From Undaria pinnatifida (lineage: Eukaryota; Sar; Phaeophyceae; Laminariales; Alariaceae), in contig JABAKD010000026.1 of the NCBI GenBank assembly GCA_012845835.1, positions 6,689,014 to 6,753,013 on the forward strand: a stretch of 64,000 nucleotides of DNA. The letters run 5' to 3'. Position 1 is the stretch's first letter; every line of letters begins with the position of its first letter. This document shows positions 45,439 to 56,600 of the stretch, piece after piece. A model generated the notes under the pieces. The model did not search any database and was not told the origin of the DNA. It saw only the letters and a list, made by a program, of their open reading frames with translations. Made by a program: the position numbers and the translations under genes.

Positions 45439-46430
45439 TCGTGGAAGCTTTCGTGGAGACTTTCGTGGAAGTTTTCGTGGAAGTTACTTCCGTGGAAGCT
45501 TCCGCTACTTCCATGAAAGCTTTCGTGTAAGCTACTTCCATTGAAGCTTTTCGCGGAAGTTTTCGTGCAAGCTTCCGTTTTTTTTTCCATGGAAGCTTCC
45601 ATGAAAGCTTTTATGAAAGCTTCCACGGAAGCTTTCATGAGCTTCCACGCAAAAAGCAAGTATTGCGGGGAGACCGGTTAACGCCTTTAGAGCTGGAAAC
45701 CCTTTTTGGGGACAATTTTACTTGAATTCAGTATAGGGAGGGATTTGGGGGCTCTAAAAGGGGCCCCGTCATTCACAAACCATTTCAGACGAAAAACACT
45801 CAACTACTACCTCTATCGTATCACGCGTCGCCATTCTCGCCATTCACAGCATGCAGAAAAGGTGCCCCTAGGGAGAGGCATGCTGCGCCATATCACGGGG
45901 GGTATACAAGTACAACTGTCAGGATTCATAACCAAATCCGGCTATTACTAGTAAAAAAAGGGAGAATATTTTTTCGAAGTATACACTAACTGTAGCTCCA
46001 AAAAGGTTTAACGCGTGCAACGACAGATTAGGTAGAATTTTTCGTGGAAAGCTGTTTCTGGATCATCACGGCCCTCCTTGACCCAAATTCGTCGGAAATC
46101 ATTCGACATTTTTTGTTCATGATTCTCTTTCGATACCTCCTAGGCCATGGGATAGTCAGCTTTAGTTTTACATTAAAAAATCCGTTTATTTGGGACATGT
46201 CTAATAAAACCTCCGTTAAGATAGGGACCTCAGAAAAAAAAAAGGGCGACTCTCTGTCGTAATGCATGTGTCGGTTTTTGTGTACATCGTACCTTTTATC
46301 TACTTTTTTACTGCTGTGGTCCCCAGTAGTAGGGGTGAACCAATTTCTTCCGAGGTTCCTTACGTGAGCTCTATATTTCACCCAAAACCTGGGATTTGAA
46401 AATAAAAAAGAAAGCGCCCTTTGAAATGTC

Positions 46431-46602
46431 CAGGGTTTTCCACGGGTTAGGGTTATCTCTCGCGGGCCGGGTCGAGTCAGGGTGATCCGACCCCACCCGT
46501 GAGTTTGGAAAACCTGCTGGCCCGACCCGACTCGACCCGCGAGATTATTAAAAAGGCCTTGCCCGCCGCGCGGGTCGGGCCATGACCCGTGACATGTCCC
46601 GG
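46431..46602. mobile_element. hAT-like GGGTC element (copy 5)
   Basis: Left end CAGGGTTTTCCACGGGTTAG; right end complement CCGGGACATGTCACGGGTCA. The interior has GGGTC and GACCC words in both orientations. Target duplication not visible. Confidence 0.6.
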
Positions 46603-47376
46603 CAACATGAGGCGTGCGAAGGTTGCGATTGCTCATCACGACTCGCGCACCACCGCATGCATCGCCTTGCACACAAGAGTGGCACTAAAAACCGCTCAAG
46701 GGGAAAGTTTTGTCCAGATCTCACAAAAAGGCGTCCATAAAAAGACCACAAAGTGCTCACAAAGAGTCCACAAAGTGTCCACAAAATGCCCACAAAATGC
46801 CTACGAAGTACCCACGAAATGATTCGCCACCAAACAGCTATTGTACTGGGAGGACAATCCAGCGGGAGCAGGTGGCTGGTCAGCAACAGATTATTTCTTC
46901 GTGGACGAGCCAAGCCAGGCCAAGCAACCCCGGCGAGGGCTCTATCATAGTCCCCCCCTCTGGAAATCACGCATGAGTGCTCGCGCAATACAGTGCACTC
47001 TGCCTCCACCGCCGCTCCTGCGACCATCGGCAGGCGACGGGAAAACATCTCCACAGCTTCCCCCGAATAGGCTTGCGCGAAAATATTCCAGGGAAAAAAA
47101 AAGGATGCGGACGATTGAACGGCGAAAATGGCAAGCCTATTGCTGGGAGAAGAAAAAAACGATGTGCGACATGTCTTTTACGTTGTTCACACGTTCTTTA
47201 ATTCAACACCCTTTTTCCACTGCGAAAAGGAGACTACGCTAATCCGACCCAGTTAAAGGGTTACCTTGCTATTTTATCACCACTCTTACCACCCGAGTGA
47301 GAGCATACGGAGCGGTCTACGCAACTGGCTTCCGGTTTGATGGCGCGCCAGCCGTACCCCATGTATACCCGTGCCA

Positions 47377-47691
47377 TCAGCCATTACCGCCCCCCGCGCT
47401 ACCCTCTTGTCTACCCTCTTCTGAGGCGGGCTTTCCCCCCTCGCCCGTACCCCCCCCGGTCCCTTTTCCAGCATCGCTGTCGTTTGCTTCAAATCGTACC
47501 CTGGCCCTTTTTTTCCCGCCCCCCCTGCCCCTCTCCTCCTCTTCCTCCTCCTCATCGTTATCTCTAGCGGTTGCTTTTTCATCCTCGTCGGAAATCTGTC
47601 CGCACTCGGCAATTTGCACCCTCTTGGTAGGCTCTCCTGACGTCGTTCCGCAGTCCTCAATCCGGCGAACAACTTCCATACCTTCCACAAC
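47377..47691 (-). CDS. Cyclophilin gene, terminal exon
   Basis: Acceptor CTACAAAAG, phase 0. It encodes [20 protein letters not shown] and [14 protein letters not shown], the conserved last strand, then an acidic and Gly/Lys-rich tail to the stop at 47377-47379. Confidence 0.88.
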   Translation of the reverse strand, partial: VVEGMEVVRRIEDCGTTSGEPTKRVQIAECGQISDEDEKATARDNDEEEEEEERGRGGGKKRARVRFEANDSDAGKGTGGGTGEGGKPASEEGRQEGSAGGGNG

Positions 47692-50600
47692 CTTTTGTAG
47701 AGGGAATAGCGGGGGGAGGGGGGGGGGGGGGGGGGGGGGGAAGGATTAGTACCGTCCCCTTAACAAAATACCCGTGACATAACTAAAAAATGTTTTTGTT
47801 TGAAAAAAAACTTCCACTACAGGACTAGAATTTTGCGATGGTTGATTACGTAACCATTAATAGTTTTGGCACTCGCGGGGACGCTAAGATGCATAGCTAA
47901 GATACATCATATACATTTTTCCCATCCCATCCATTGTCTCCGAGCGCTTGTCTCTAGCTCTCTCCCTTTTTCGCGAGTCAGAAACCACGGAGAATCGTAA
48001 TCCGCAGACAGCCTGGAGCGTTATCTGGCCTCTCTGAAGACCGTCATCGCTCAGCCATTGGAGTGTGAACTCTCACATACGTAAAAGGGAACACAACTGA
48101 AGGGTCAGAAAAAGAAACATAAAAATACTGGGGGGGGTGGGGTGGGGGCGTGTGGCAGCGTACAGCGGGCGGATGAAGCTCAAATGTATTTCACCGCAGA
48201 CGCCGACGCTGACGCTGGTGTGCGTCCTTACCTTGCCGAAGACGACGTGCTTCGAGTCTAGCCAGGGAAGTGGGGCGAACGTGAGGAAAAACTGAGAGTT
48301 GTTGCTGTTCCGACCTGCCAGAGAGGGGGGGGGGGGGATCCAGCGAGAGACAGCGGTGGCACTAACAAATAAGCACACATCCGGCCTACAGCAGATAAGC
48401 GAGGCAATAAACGGACTGTCACGGTAAACATTTACCAGCTGTATTACACTGGCCCATCGTGCCGCATAATCGCGGTGATGCATTTGTCATGATAGCATGG
48501 TATGGGACCGTTGCTCTGTGCGGTCATGGTCAACCTTTTCATTAAGCAATATCATGGAACCCTTGTGCTGCGTGGTCATGGTTATATTCGTTTTGCTATG
48601 AAACGTGGGTGCTGGAAAGACACCACACACATGCACACACCCGGGCTGTCTGCGGCACGATGGACGGACCATCGGGCGGCACGATCATGGTTGAGTAGAG
48701 TACGATGATACGGGGCCATTGCGCTGCGTGGTCATGGTGAATCCTTTTACTATGATACGTGGATGCTGCGAATACTTTTCCCAGTCTAATTCCAAGTAGT
48801 TTGTTCCCGAAACATGGGTGAAATAATCATAGCAATAAAAAAGCATTATTCCTGCAAATAACAAATAACCCCCCTCCCCCATCCCCCCTCCACGACGAAC
48901 CCGGTATCTCCCCCCCCCCCTCTCCTTTCCCCTCCCCCCCTACCCCCCCGGGTGGGGTTCGCGTCGGTTGGCAACGCCCTTGGAAAAATATGTATTTCAC
49001 CACGTGAGCTAGACCACCAGGGTACCGTTTTTTTTCTCGTTTTCATGTTTTAGTGGTAGTCGACATGGTGGTCGAGTTAGATCATATCGTGCGCAGTCGA
49101 GAACCTTACTTCCGCTCAAGCGGGATGATGTCACGTAGTGTGCATATGGTAAGGCGCCCACGAGTCAGCTACTACAGAGTATTTCCCCCTTGCTGTCTCT
49201 AGAAGTGGCCACACAAGCAAACAAATGTATGATTTCGAAGCTGTCATCCGGTACGAAAGAAAGTACGAACAAGGCGCGGAAGTCCGCCTCACAAGTGGTT
49301 CTTAACAGGATGCAGCTCACCATTCATACGCCACGCCGAACACCTTAAGGCGCTTCGCGCTTGGTGCACGCGACGCCTGCCTGGTCGGTGAAAACCCGAC
49401 GTGCTCCTTCCCGACATAGTAGGGATTCGAGGGTCGAATAACTTTAGTCTGAAGAGTACGGCTACGCGTGCCATGAGTACCCCGACCCCCCCCACCCGCT
49501 TGAACCCCTGGCGACCCCCCCAATTTCCCCCCACTCCGCACCCCCCGTGTCACCTGAGTTTGCCATTGATAGTAAGCCTGGCTTGTCATGCGTGAGCTGG
49601 AAGCTCTCGTCGGCGAACGTGGGTCCATAGATGGACTCCCCACCGCTGCAGCGCCCACGCGAAATAAAAGGTAACGAGATCGAGACAGCAGACATGGCGC
49701 ATAAAAATGACGTTAAACGTTATTTAAAAAATAAAGCTGACGAAAATGACTTCGAAGATGACGTGAAAAAAGAAAGGGATATCTAAAATGTCTTCGAAAA
49801 TGACATAATAAAGGAAAATGACCTAGAACACGACGAGGCGCTTCAAACAACAAACAACAACAAACAACAACAACAAACAACAACGCCAACAACACAAACG
49901 AAGCAACAGCACCGTCACAGCCACCGTCACAACCACCACCACCACCCATACAATTTCCTACGAGACAGCACACACAAGGACTCACCCCTGTGGCCGTCAC
50001 ACGAAAACACTCAATACAAATTAATAGTGTTCGTAGCTCAATAGTCACTAGATCATGTTCGAATCCTTAGTACATGCTTCCAAGTATGTTTGTTGCTCCT
50101 TAGAAGGAACTACATACTACGCTACATTCGCGTCACTATGCAGGCTAACGGTTAATGTTAAATAACCAGCGCGTCAACGCCTCGTCGCACTTTCCGGCTG
50201 CATCTGTTTGATCCCACCTTCCATCTTCCCGGGTGATGTCTCCGCCCTGCGCCATAAACTTGGGCACAATTCGGTGGAAAATGTTGCCCAGGAAGCTAAG
50301 GGGGAACCCACTCGCACCTCGCGGCTGAACGATAATGTGAACGGCAACAACAACGATAATGATAACGATAACGACAACGAAAACGATAACGATAACGATA
50401 ACACCAACGATAACGATAACTCAAAAACGACAACACGAACGAAAACGATAACGATAACGGCAGCGCCGACGACAAATACAACGACAATGTGGGTGATAGC
50501 GTAGACGACAACGACAGCGGCAACGACAACGAGACTGCGAACGATAACGATAACGTAAACCGATAACGATAACGTGAACGACAGCGTGGGCGATAACAGA

Positions 50601-53600
50601 AGCAACTCCCATGCACATGGTACAACACGCAAGATAACACACCCCCTCCCACGAATTCCCGATATGATTTTCTCACCAACCCGGCGATAGCGCAGATGCC
50701 GAGCAATGCGTCTATGGACGAAATCTTGCCAGTGAGAATGTTTTTGATGTGTGCGCTTCCCTTAGTTTGGAGAAAATAGGCTTCCCAAAAATATCCCCGG
50801 GGCGTTAATAAGATAACAATGGGCATATTTAAGCCTAACCCTCCCCTACCTTTTTTGTCTCCGGGGCATAAAGTGCGCCGAAAAATTTCGCTGTCTTGGG
50901 GCCCGGCATCGTCGAACAGCTCGAGGCTAATGCGTGCAGCATATAGGGAAAAACATGGCAAAGCATGTTTTACGCTTCGCATTCATGAAAAAAGCACGAA
51001 CACTAGAAAAAAAAACCCAACAGAATTCATATTACATAGAAGAGAAAAAAAAGAATGGACGTAACACTAACCGTTCCCTACCTTTTCTCCGGTGCACAGT
51101 GCGCGGAAATTTTCCGCCGTCTTTGGCACGGAGTCGTCGAACAGCTCGAGGGTAATGCGTCCAGCCTTCGTCCCCTTCTTCAACCGGCTTTTCGCGCCGG
51201 TGACGTCGGCAATTTCGATATCAAGAAACACCTTCGGATTCTTCGCGTTGGCCCTCCGCACTTTTTCCTAATATAAACAGCAGGCGCGGTTACAGGTGGT
51301 GATGAGTTTAGTTCGGAGGGCTTAAATTATACTTGGTAGTTCGGAGGTCTTACTAATAGTTTGAAGGCTTACTTCGGGACGCGGGGGCTGAAAAACTGAG
51401 GGGCTGGGCATAAATCATACCTGGTCGTTTAGAGGGTTTACTAATAGTTCGAAGGTTTACATCGCCTACCTCGGGGGGGGGCTGAAAACCTGAGGGGCTC
51501 AAATCATACCGGGTACCTGGTAGTTTGGAGGGCTCACTAATAGTTCGAAGGCATATTTCGCTTACCTCAGAGCGGGGAAGGGGTGTGTGGGGGGGGGGGG
51601 GGGGGGAAGGGGGGGTCACGACGGCTCCTGAAAACGGCTATTTACCCTTTTGGGGGACGCGCTCTACGATAAACGTATTAAGGTATACCTTTTTTTGGCT
51701 AAAACGCGTTCAGAATGACGGGGCTCCTTAACCCCATTAGAGACCCAAATTCCCTCGCTATTCTAATTACAAGTATATTTGTAAAAAAAAGGGTTTCCAG
51801 TAGTGAAGGCGTTAACATATTAACAAAATCGTTGGAAAGGTGTCATTCTTGTTTAGCAAAATGACTGTTGTTTTTAATATGCCTACCATTGCTAGGCCGT
51901 GGGAAGGTGTCATCGGGTTGCAGTAGCAGTTTTGCTCGAAAGAGACAGTTTTTTTAACTCAGAGGGGTATAGAAGAGTTCCTTGATTAAGCCAATAACTT
52001 TGAAGGCAAAAAAACGATGGTTGGTGCAGGCCTCTATCATGCCGAGACTCCGGTACCAGGCACGTTTTTTTTTACAAGTATGGAGATATCAACCGTTTTT
52101 TTTGCTTTTTGTTTTAGACAACTGCACAGTTGTGGATGTATCAACCGCATAGTGTTAATAGGAAGGACGTGCAGTATGCGCGAGTATCGTCGTGTTGCGC
52201 GCAGGTAGTGTATCGTCGTAAATATCGCCTTGCGTTGCACTTCGTGTACACACCCCGCACTCCGGCAGCGATGGCTGATGCGTGCTGCCGATGTTGTAAA
52301 CATCAATCGTTTTCTTTGGACACGTGTTCCTATCTCGAGTTCCACACAGGGTGTCCGACAAATGTTTAGAAATGAAATAAAAACCAACATAGGCTTCAGC
52401 CGTGACTTCGAAAAAAACAACAACTCATGTTTGCAAGCTAATCTGTGCCAGTGTAGAACACGCGCAGCCGACGTATCACGCGGCTCGCAAAGAAAGCCGA
52501 GCCAATAGCATCGACCAATCAATCGGTCGAAATCACAGATGACGCTTTCCAAAAAAGAAAAAAAAGCAAGGTTTGAAAAGGGGTAACAGCAGTAGCTGCT
52601 TTAAATCCTTCATAACTCCACCGACGTTTCAAGGGACTAATGACTAGAAAAGAGTGTACGATGATCGTTTGCAGTTGTAAAAAAGTTTACGACAGTACCT
52701 TCCTCTGAAGAGCAGTAGCAGCCTCTGCGGCTTTAGCGGTTGCATTTCTTGCCCTTTCCTCGTTCTCCCTCTGGATCTCCTCTTTCTCCTCTAGCTCCTT
52801 CTGCAGAGACAAAAACGCCTCGCTAGGAGCGGCCGTGGCGCCATCATCATTGCCATCACCATCGCCGGCGTCCACCTCCTCCTCCCAAGCTCTCTTTGTG
52901 CACACGGTCGGGGGAAATAGCACCAAAAGGGGGAGGCGATGTCGTTAATAATAGCAAGGTAGGGTGACTTTTGCGATTGGGAAATGATGTAGAAACTACT
53001 ACTCTGCCCGGAAACACAAGCAACACTGTATTTCAATATTAAAGTTCAAAGGCTTCTTATATTCCCGGACAGACCGGTAAAACCATAAACTCGTTGGGCT
53101 GCCCGTTGCTACTTGAGCGGCTGCTTGAGCGGCTGCTACCTGTTTTTTCTTTTGCATTCAACAGCTTCTTCGCCCCTTTAGAGCCCCCAAAATCCCTCCC
53201 TATACTAACTTCCAGTAAAATCGTAAAAAAAAAAGGGTGCCCAGTTGTCAAGGCGTAAAAGGCCCATAGAAACGGGTGTTACCCCTTTCTCCCCTGCGAC
53301 GTCCCCGGGACTTCAAGCGCACCACCTCCCGAAGGCGAAGCTGGAATAGCCATTTTTTTTCGGGACTATGGGTTGGTTGTGTTACTCCTCCCAACCTCTC
53401 TTCGTACCAGGTGTATATCATACGGTCGGGAAAATGGAAAACTAACAGACGTGGAGTCATCGACGATCGATGTTACGGTAGTAGGGTGGGAGATGGCCGT
53501 CTGCTATACCCCAAACGTTCGGTACTGCAGTAGTCGTGGTCCCTCATTAGTGCGATGCCTTGCCAAACGGCAATGACCGCACTTAAGGGGGAACCCCGCA

Positions 53601-56600
53601 CTATTATGAGATACCTGGTAGTGCAGTACAGTAGTACTCTGTAGGACGAGGTCGTCACAAGCGTTTTTCACCGCACTAACGTGGGTACCCCGCACTAAAG
53701 GGGACCGCATTATCGCGGTACCACGGCTGTACAGCGTACCAGGTTTGGGCTATGACAGTGCAAGACCTGCTCTATTTGAGCTTAAAACCCGTCCACGCGC
53801 AGCCATCTGGGAACTCCGGGCAGCCCGGGTAGTGGGGCCTTTTCTCTCCGGCAGGACTACTGCAGCTGGATTTGACAGCGAGGACGGTTCGCGTCCAGCG
53901 GAGGTGCTTTTTCTGCTGTTGCGAGATCTGCCGGGAACTTCGGCCATGGTCGATCGTGCAGCGTGCCGAACTTGTCTCGGGGAGGGGTGTGGCGTGTGGA
54001 AATGTCTCGGGGAAAACGAGTCGCGTGCCGGACGTTGGTTTTTGGTTTGGTGGGGATCGAGACGCGTTGCCCCATATTTTTTGGGGGAATATTTCACGCT
54101 CAAGGTGAACGCCACTCGCAGAAATCCGGGGGGTTGTCTTATCCATCCCCGGCGTCAATCAATCCGGGGATTTGTATTATCCATCCCCGCCGGCAAAGAA
54201 ATCTCGGGGATTTGTCTTGTTTATCCTCGAGGGCGAAAAAGCTTTGACGGCTTTGCCACGCTCGATGCACTGCACGGATCGCGCCCAAACCTGGACGACA
54301 GCAGTGATCGCACGGGCGAGTTGTGTCAACCCCCTTAGGGTTTGGGCTGAAAGTGCGCGTGAGAAGAGATGTGAGTGAAAACAACCGCAAACACGACGAA
54401 GATACGCACACACTCTAGACAGCCATAGAAGAGAGGTGGTGGCGTATGATATGTCTTTCGCAGGCTCCGATAAAGCAACTACAGCAGTAGTAGCCACAGC
54501 AGCAGTACACCACGGATGGATACGCCCCACGTGCACGATATTGCCAGCTGCTGCTTGTGCTGCTGGGCACGGCTGTGACGTCGTTTGTGTTTTCTGCATG
54601 TTCTTTGGTGTCTATGCGTCTGGGGTGGTGTGCTCGGGGCAAGAAGCACAAATTGAAATGATCGGAAGTATGATGAGGACCGTTGACGTTTTGTCTTAAG
54701 CCCAAAAGGTCCCAATGATTCCGTCCAGAATGACGAACAGCGTGGATGTGATGCCGCACAGAGTAGCGAAAGAGAGGGTGTGAATTACAGATCGCAGGCT
54801 CCGACCAAAACAACTATTACTAGCCAAAGCAGTACGGCGAAGAGGGATGTGCCACACACGCGCACGGTGTTGCTTGGTGGTGGTGCTGGGATGCCGCTTC
54901 AATACGTACTCTCCCCAAGTTGTCCGTTGTCTACCTGGTATATATATAATTACCCCAGGATATGCATGATAAACTGATGTATTATTTCCAAAACCGTCAC
55001 ATTTATCCCCTCAAAATAATGTATAGTTTCCAGGCACATATTGAGCTGCCCCCCCCGCCCCCCCCCCCCCCCCGTCCCAACCCCCCCCCCGCCCCAACCC
55101 CCCCCCCGCCCCAACCCCCCCCCCCCCGCCCCCAATAATATACTGGTGCCACAACCGTCAGATTTATCCCCTCGAAAGGATTTACAGCTTACATGCACAA
55201 ATTGCCCCCTTCCCCCCCCCCCCCCCCCCCTCCAAACCCGCTCGCTTTTGATCAAAACCAGGCCCCCACGTCCTTCAAAACTTCGCCCCACCCCCCTCAC
55301 CGGTTATTCGACTTACAAGATTCACTTGATAAAAGGATACATTTCCCTTTACAGCTGTCAGATTTTGTCCCCCTCAGAAACGGGTTTTATAGTTTCCGCG
55401 CACAGACTGACTAAAATCATCCTGTTGACCCTGATAGCTACACTGTAGTTGTAAGGGGAGTCGCCGACCTATATCCTTAATGAGGACACACAACTCGTAA
55501 TGCGCGCGATCGGAGTATCACACACAGCTTGCAAAGATCAGTTTCGACGAAATCTTCGATCTCACAGCTGGAGTGTATTTTCATTTTTTACAATATATAT
55601 ATTTCTCACACTTTTACTTTCCAGCTTCTGGACAAGCCGTGGTCACAGGTGTCGTCCCTTCTATCCCCCGGTTCTTGCCTTTAATTTTTAACGCGCATAG
55701 GGTTCAGCAATCCCACCGCTCGTTTAGTGTTGCTAACTCACGCTCTCGCGCTTTCCGCAAGTCAATTTGTGCACAAGAAAAAGTCCCAACGAATTTATGC
55801 GAGTATGCACTCGGCGGGGCTCGAACTCACGAAACTGACCTAAACCAAGGCTCGAGGATAACCTGATACGCCATCGGGTATATGTCAGAGCTACTGCTGT
55901 ACTGCTGTGTTCATGAGGGCAAATAATAGACAAAATGGTACCTGGTACCAGGTACGTACGTAATATACGGTCTCTCATACGTACTGAAATCCCGGGGATT
56001 TGTCTTATCCATCCCTTCGGGCAAGGCAACTTTAGAAGGCTTGCCACGCGCAACACACTGCACGGATCGCGCCTAAACCTCGACGGCAGTGACCGAACGG
56101 TTCGAGCTGTGTCCACTTGGCGGTTTTAAACGTGCGCGTAGGAAGGGACATGTCTGAAACCAGAGGCAACATTGTCATACATAACTACAGGAGCAGGCAG
56201 TGTTGTGTTGTACTCCGTAAGTAATTTTCATTTTCCAGCTGATACGTACTAGTTTTTCATATTTTCAAAAACGAAAACATGGTACTGCTTGCTCTCTCAT
56301 GGTACTGCTGCTGTAGTACCACTGGTACCTGGTGAAGGGAATATCATATCCTACAGCAGCAGCAGTAGCAGTGCGTCTCTGCTCCCAAACAATCAGGGAC
56401 CGACGCCTAGACAATCACCCCAAGCATGACCCGAAATTCCACATCAGCTGCCCAGCCTCTGCTAATCTGTCTTGTGGCACTGCTGTGATAGAAGCATCCG
56501 AAGTATCCAGCCTTGGGATGCACCTCGTCGTGCATTCGAAGAGCCCACGGCTAGCACCGACATCGGTGTGATACTAAAAGTAGTATGATAAGAGGCATAA

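Larger units (their letters stand above)
44755..45655. repeat. Palindromic satellite of GGAAGCTTCC/GGAAGCTTTC units
   Basis: About 900 bases of TTCCACGGAAGCTTTCACGG-type words, with AAGCTT (a HindIII site) repeated dozens of times and nearly the same reading on both strands. It includes a higher-order repeat of about 203 bp (45063-45265 and 45266-45465). Because both strands lack stops in several frames it yields many shadow ORFs. Confidence 0.95.
44251..47376. other. Spacer between convergent genes, satellite-rich
   Basis: It separates the ends of the EF-hand (+) and cyclophilin (-) genes. It contains A/T-rich dispersed repeats (44520-44720, 45675-45830, 46020-46270), the HindIII-site palindromic array, a hAT-like copy and a CCACAAARTGCC 12-mer tandem (46725-46820). 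No exon seen. Confidence 0.65.

Noticed and set aside
44708-45659. Overlapping ORFs on both strands with repeated EAFTEAFTEA and KASVKASV text
   Set aside because: Artefacts of the palindromic AAGCTT satellite; frames exist because the unit lacks stops on both strands.
48945-49024. tRNA-like sequence on the minus strand (TAGCTCACGTGGT with a CGCGAACCCC word)
   Set aside because: The B box is poor and no cloverleaf forms; at most a SINE-head relic.
50683-50765. Candidate cyclophilin exon [15 protein letters not shown] on the minus strand
   Set aside because: The splice phase does not fit its neighbours and the sequence lacks the expected G-K-P-L loop.
52037-52552. 171-codon ORF on the minus strand inside the cyclophilin intron
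   Set aside because: Composition is Cys/Arg/His-rich without a domain, no homopolymer or splice support, and a second minus frame is also open. Kept only as an unexplained ORF.
53745-54338. 197-codon plus-strand ORF
   Set aside because: Part of it is a dispersed repeat (second copy at 55985-56150), and both strands are open, so coding is not supported.
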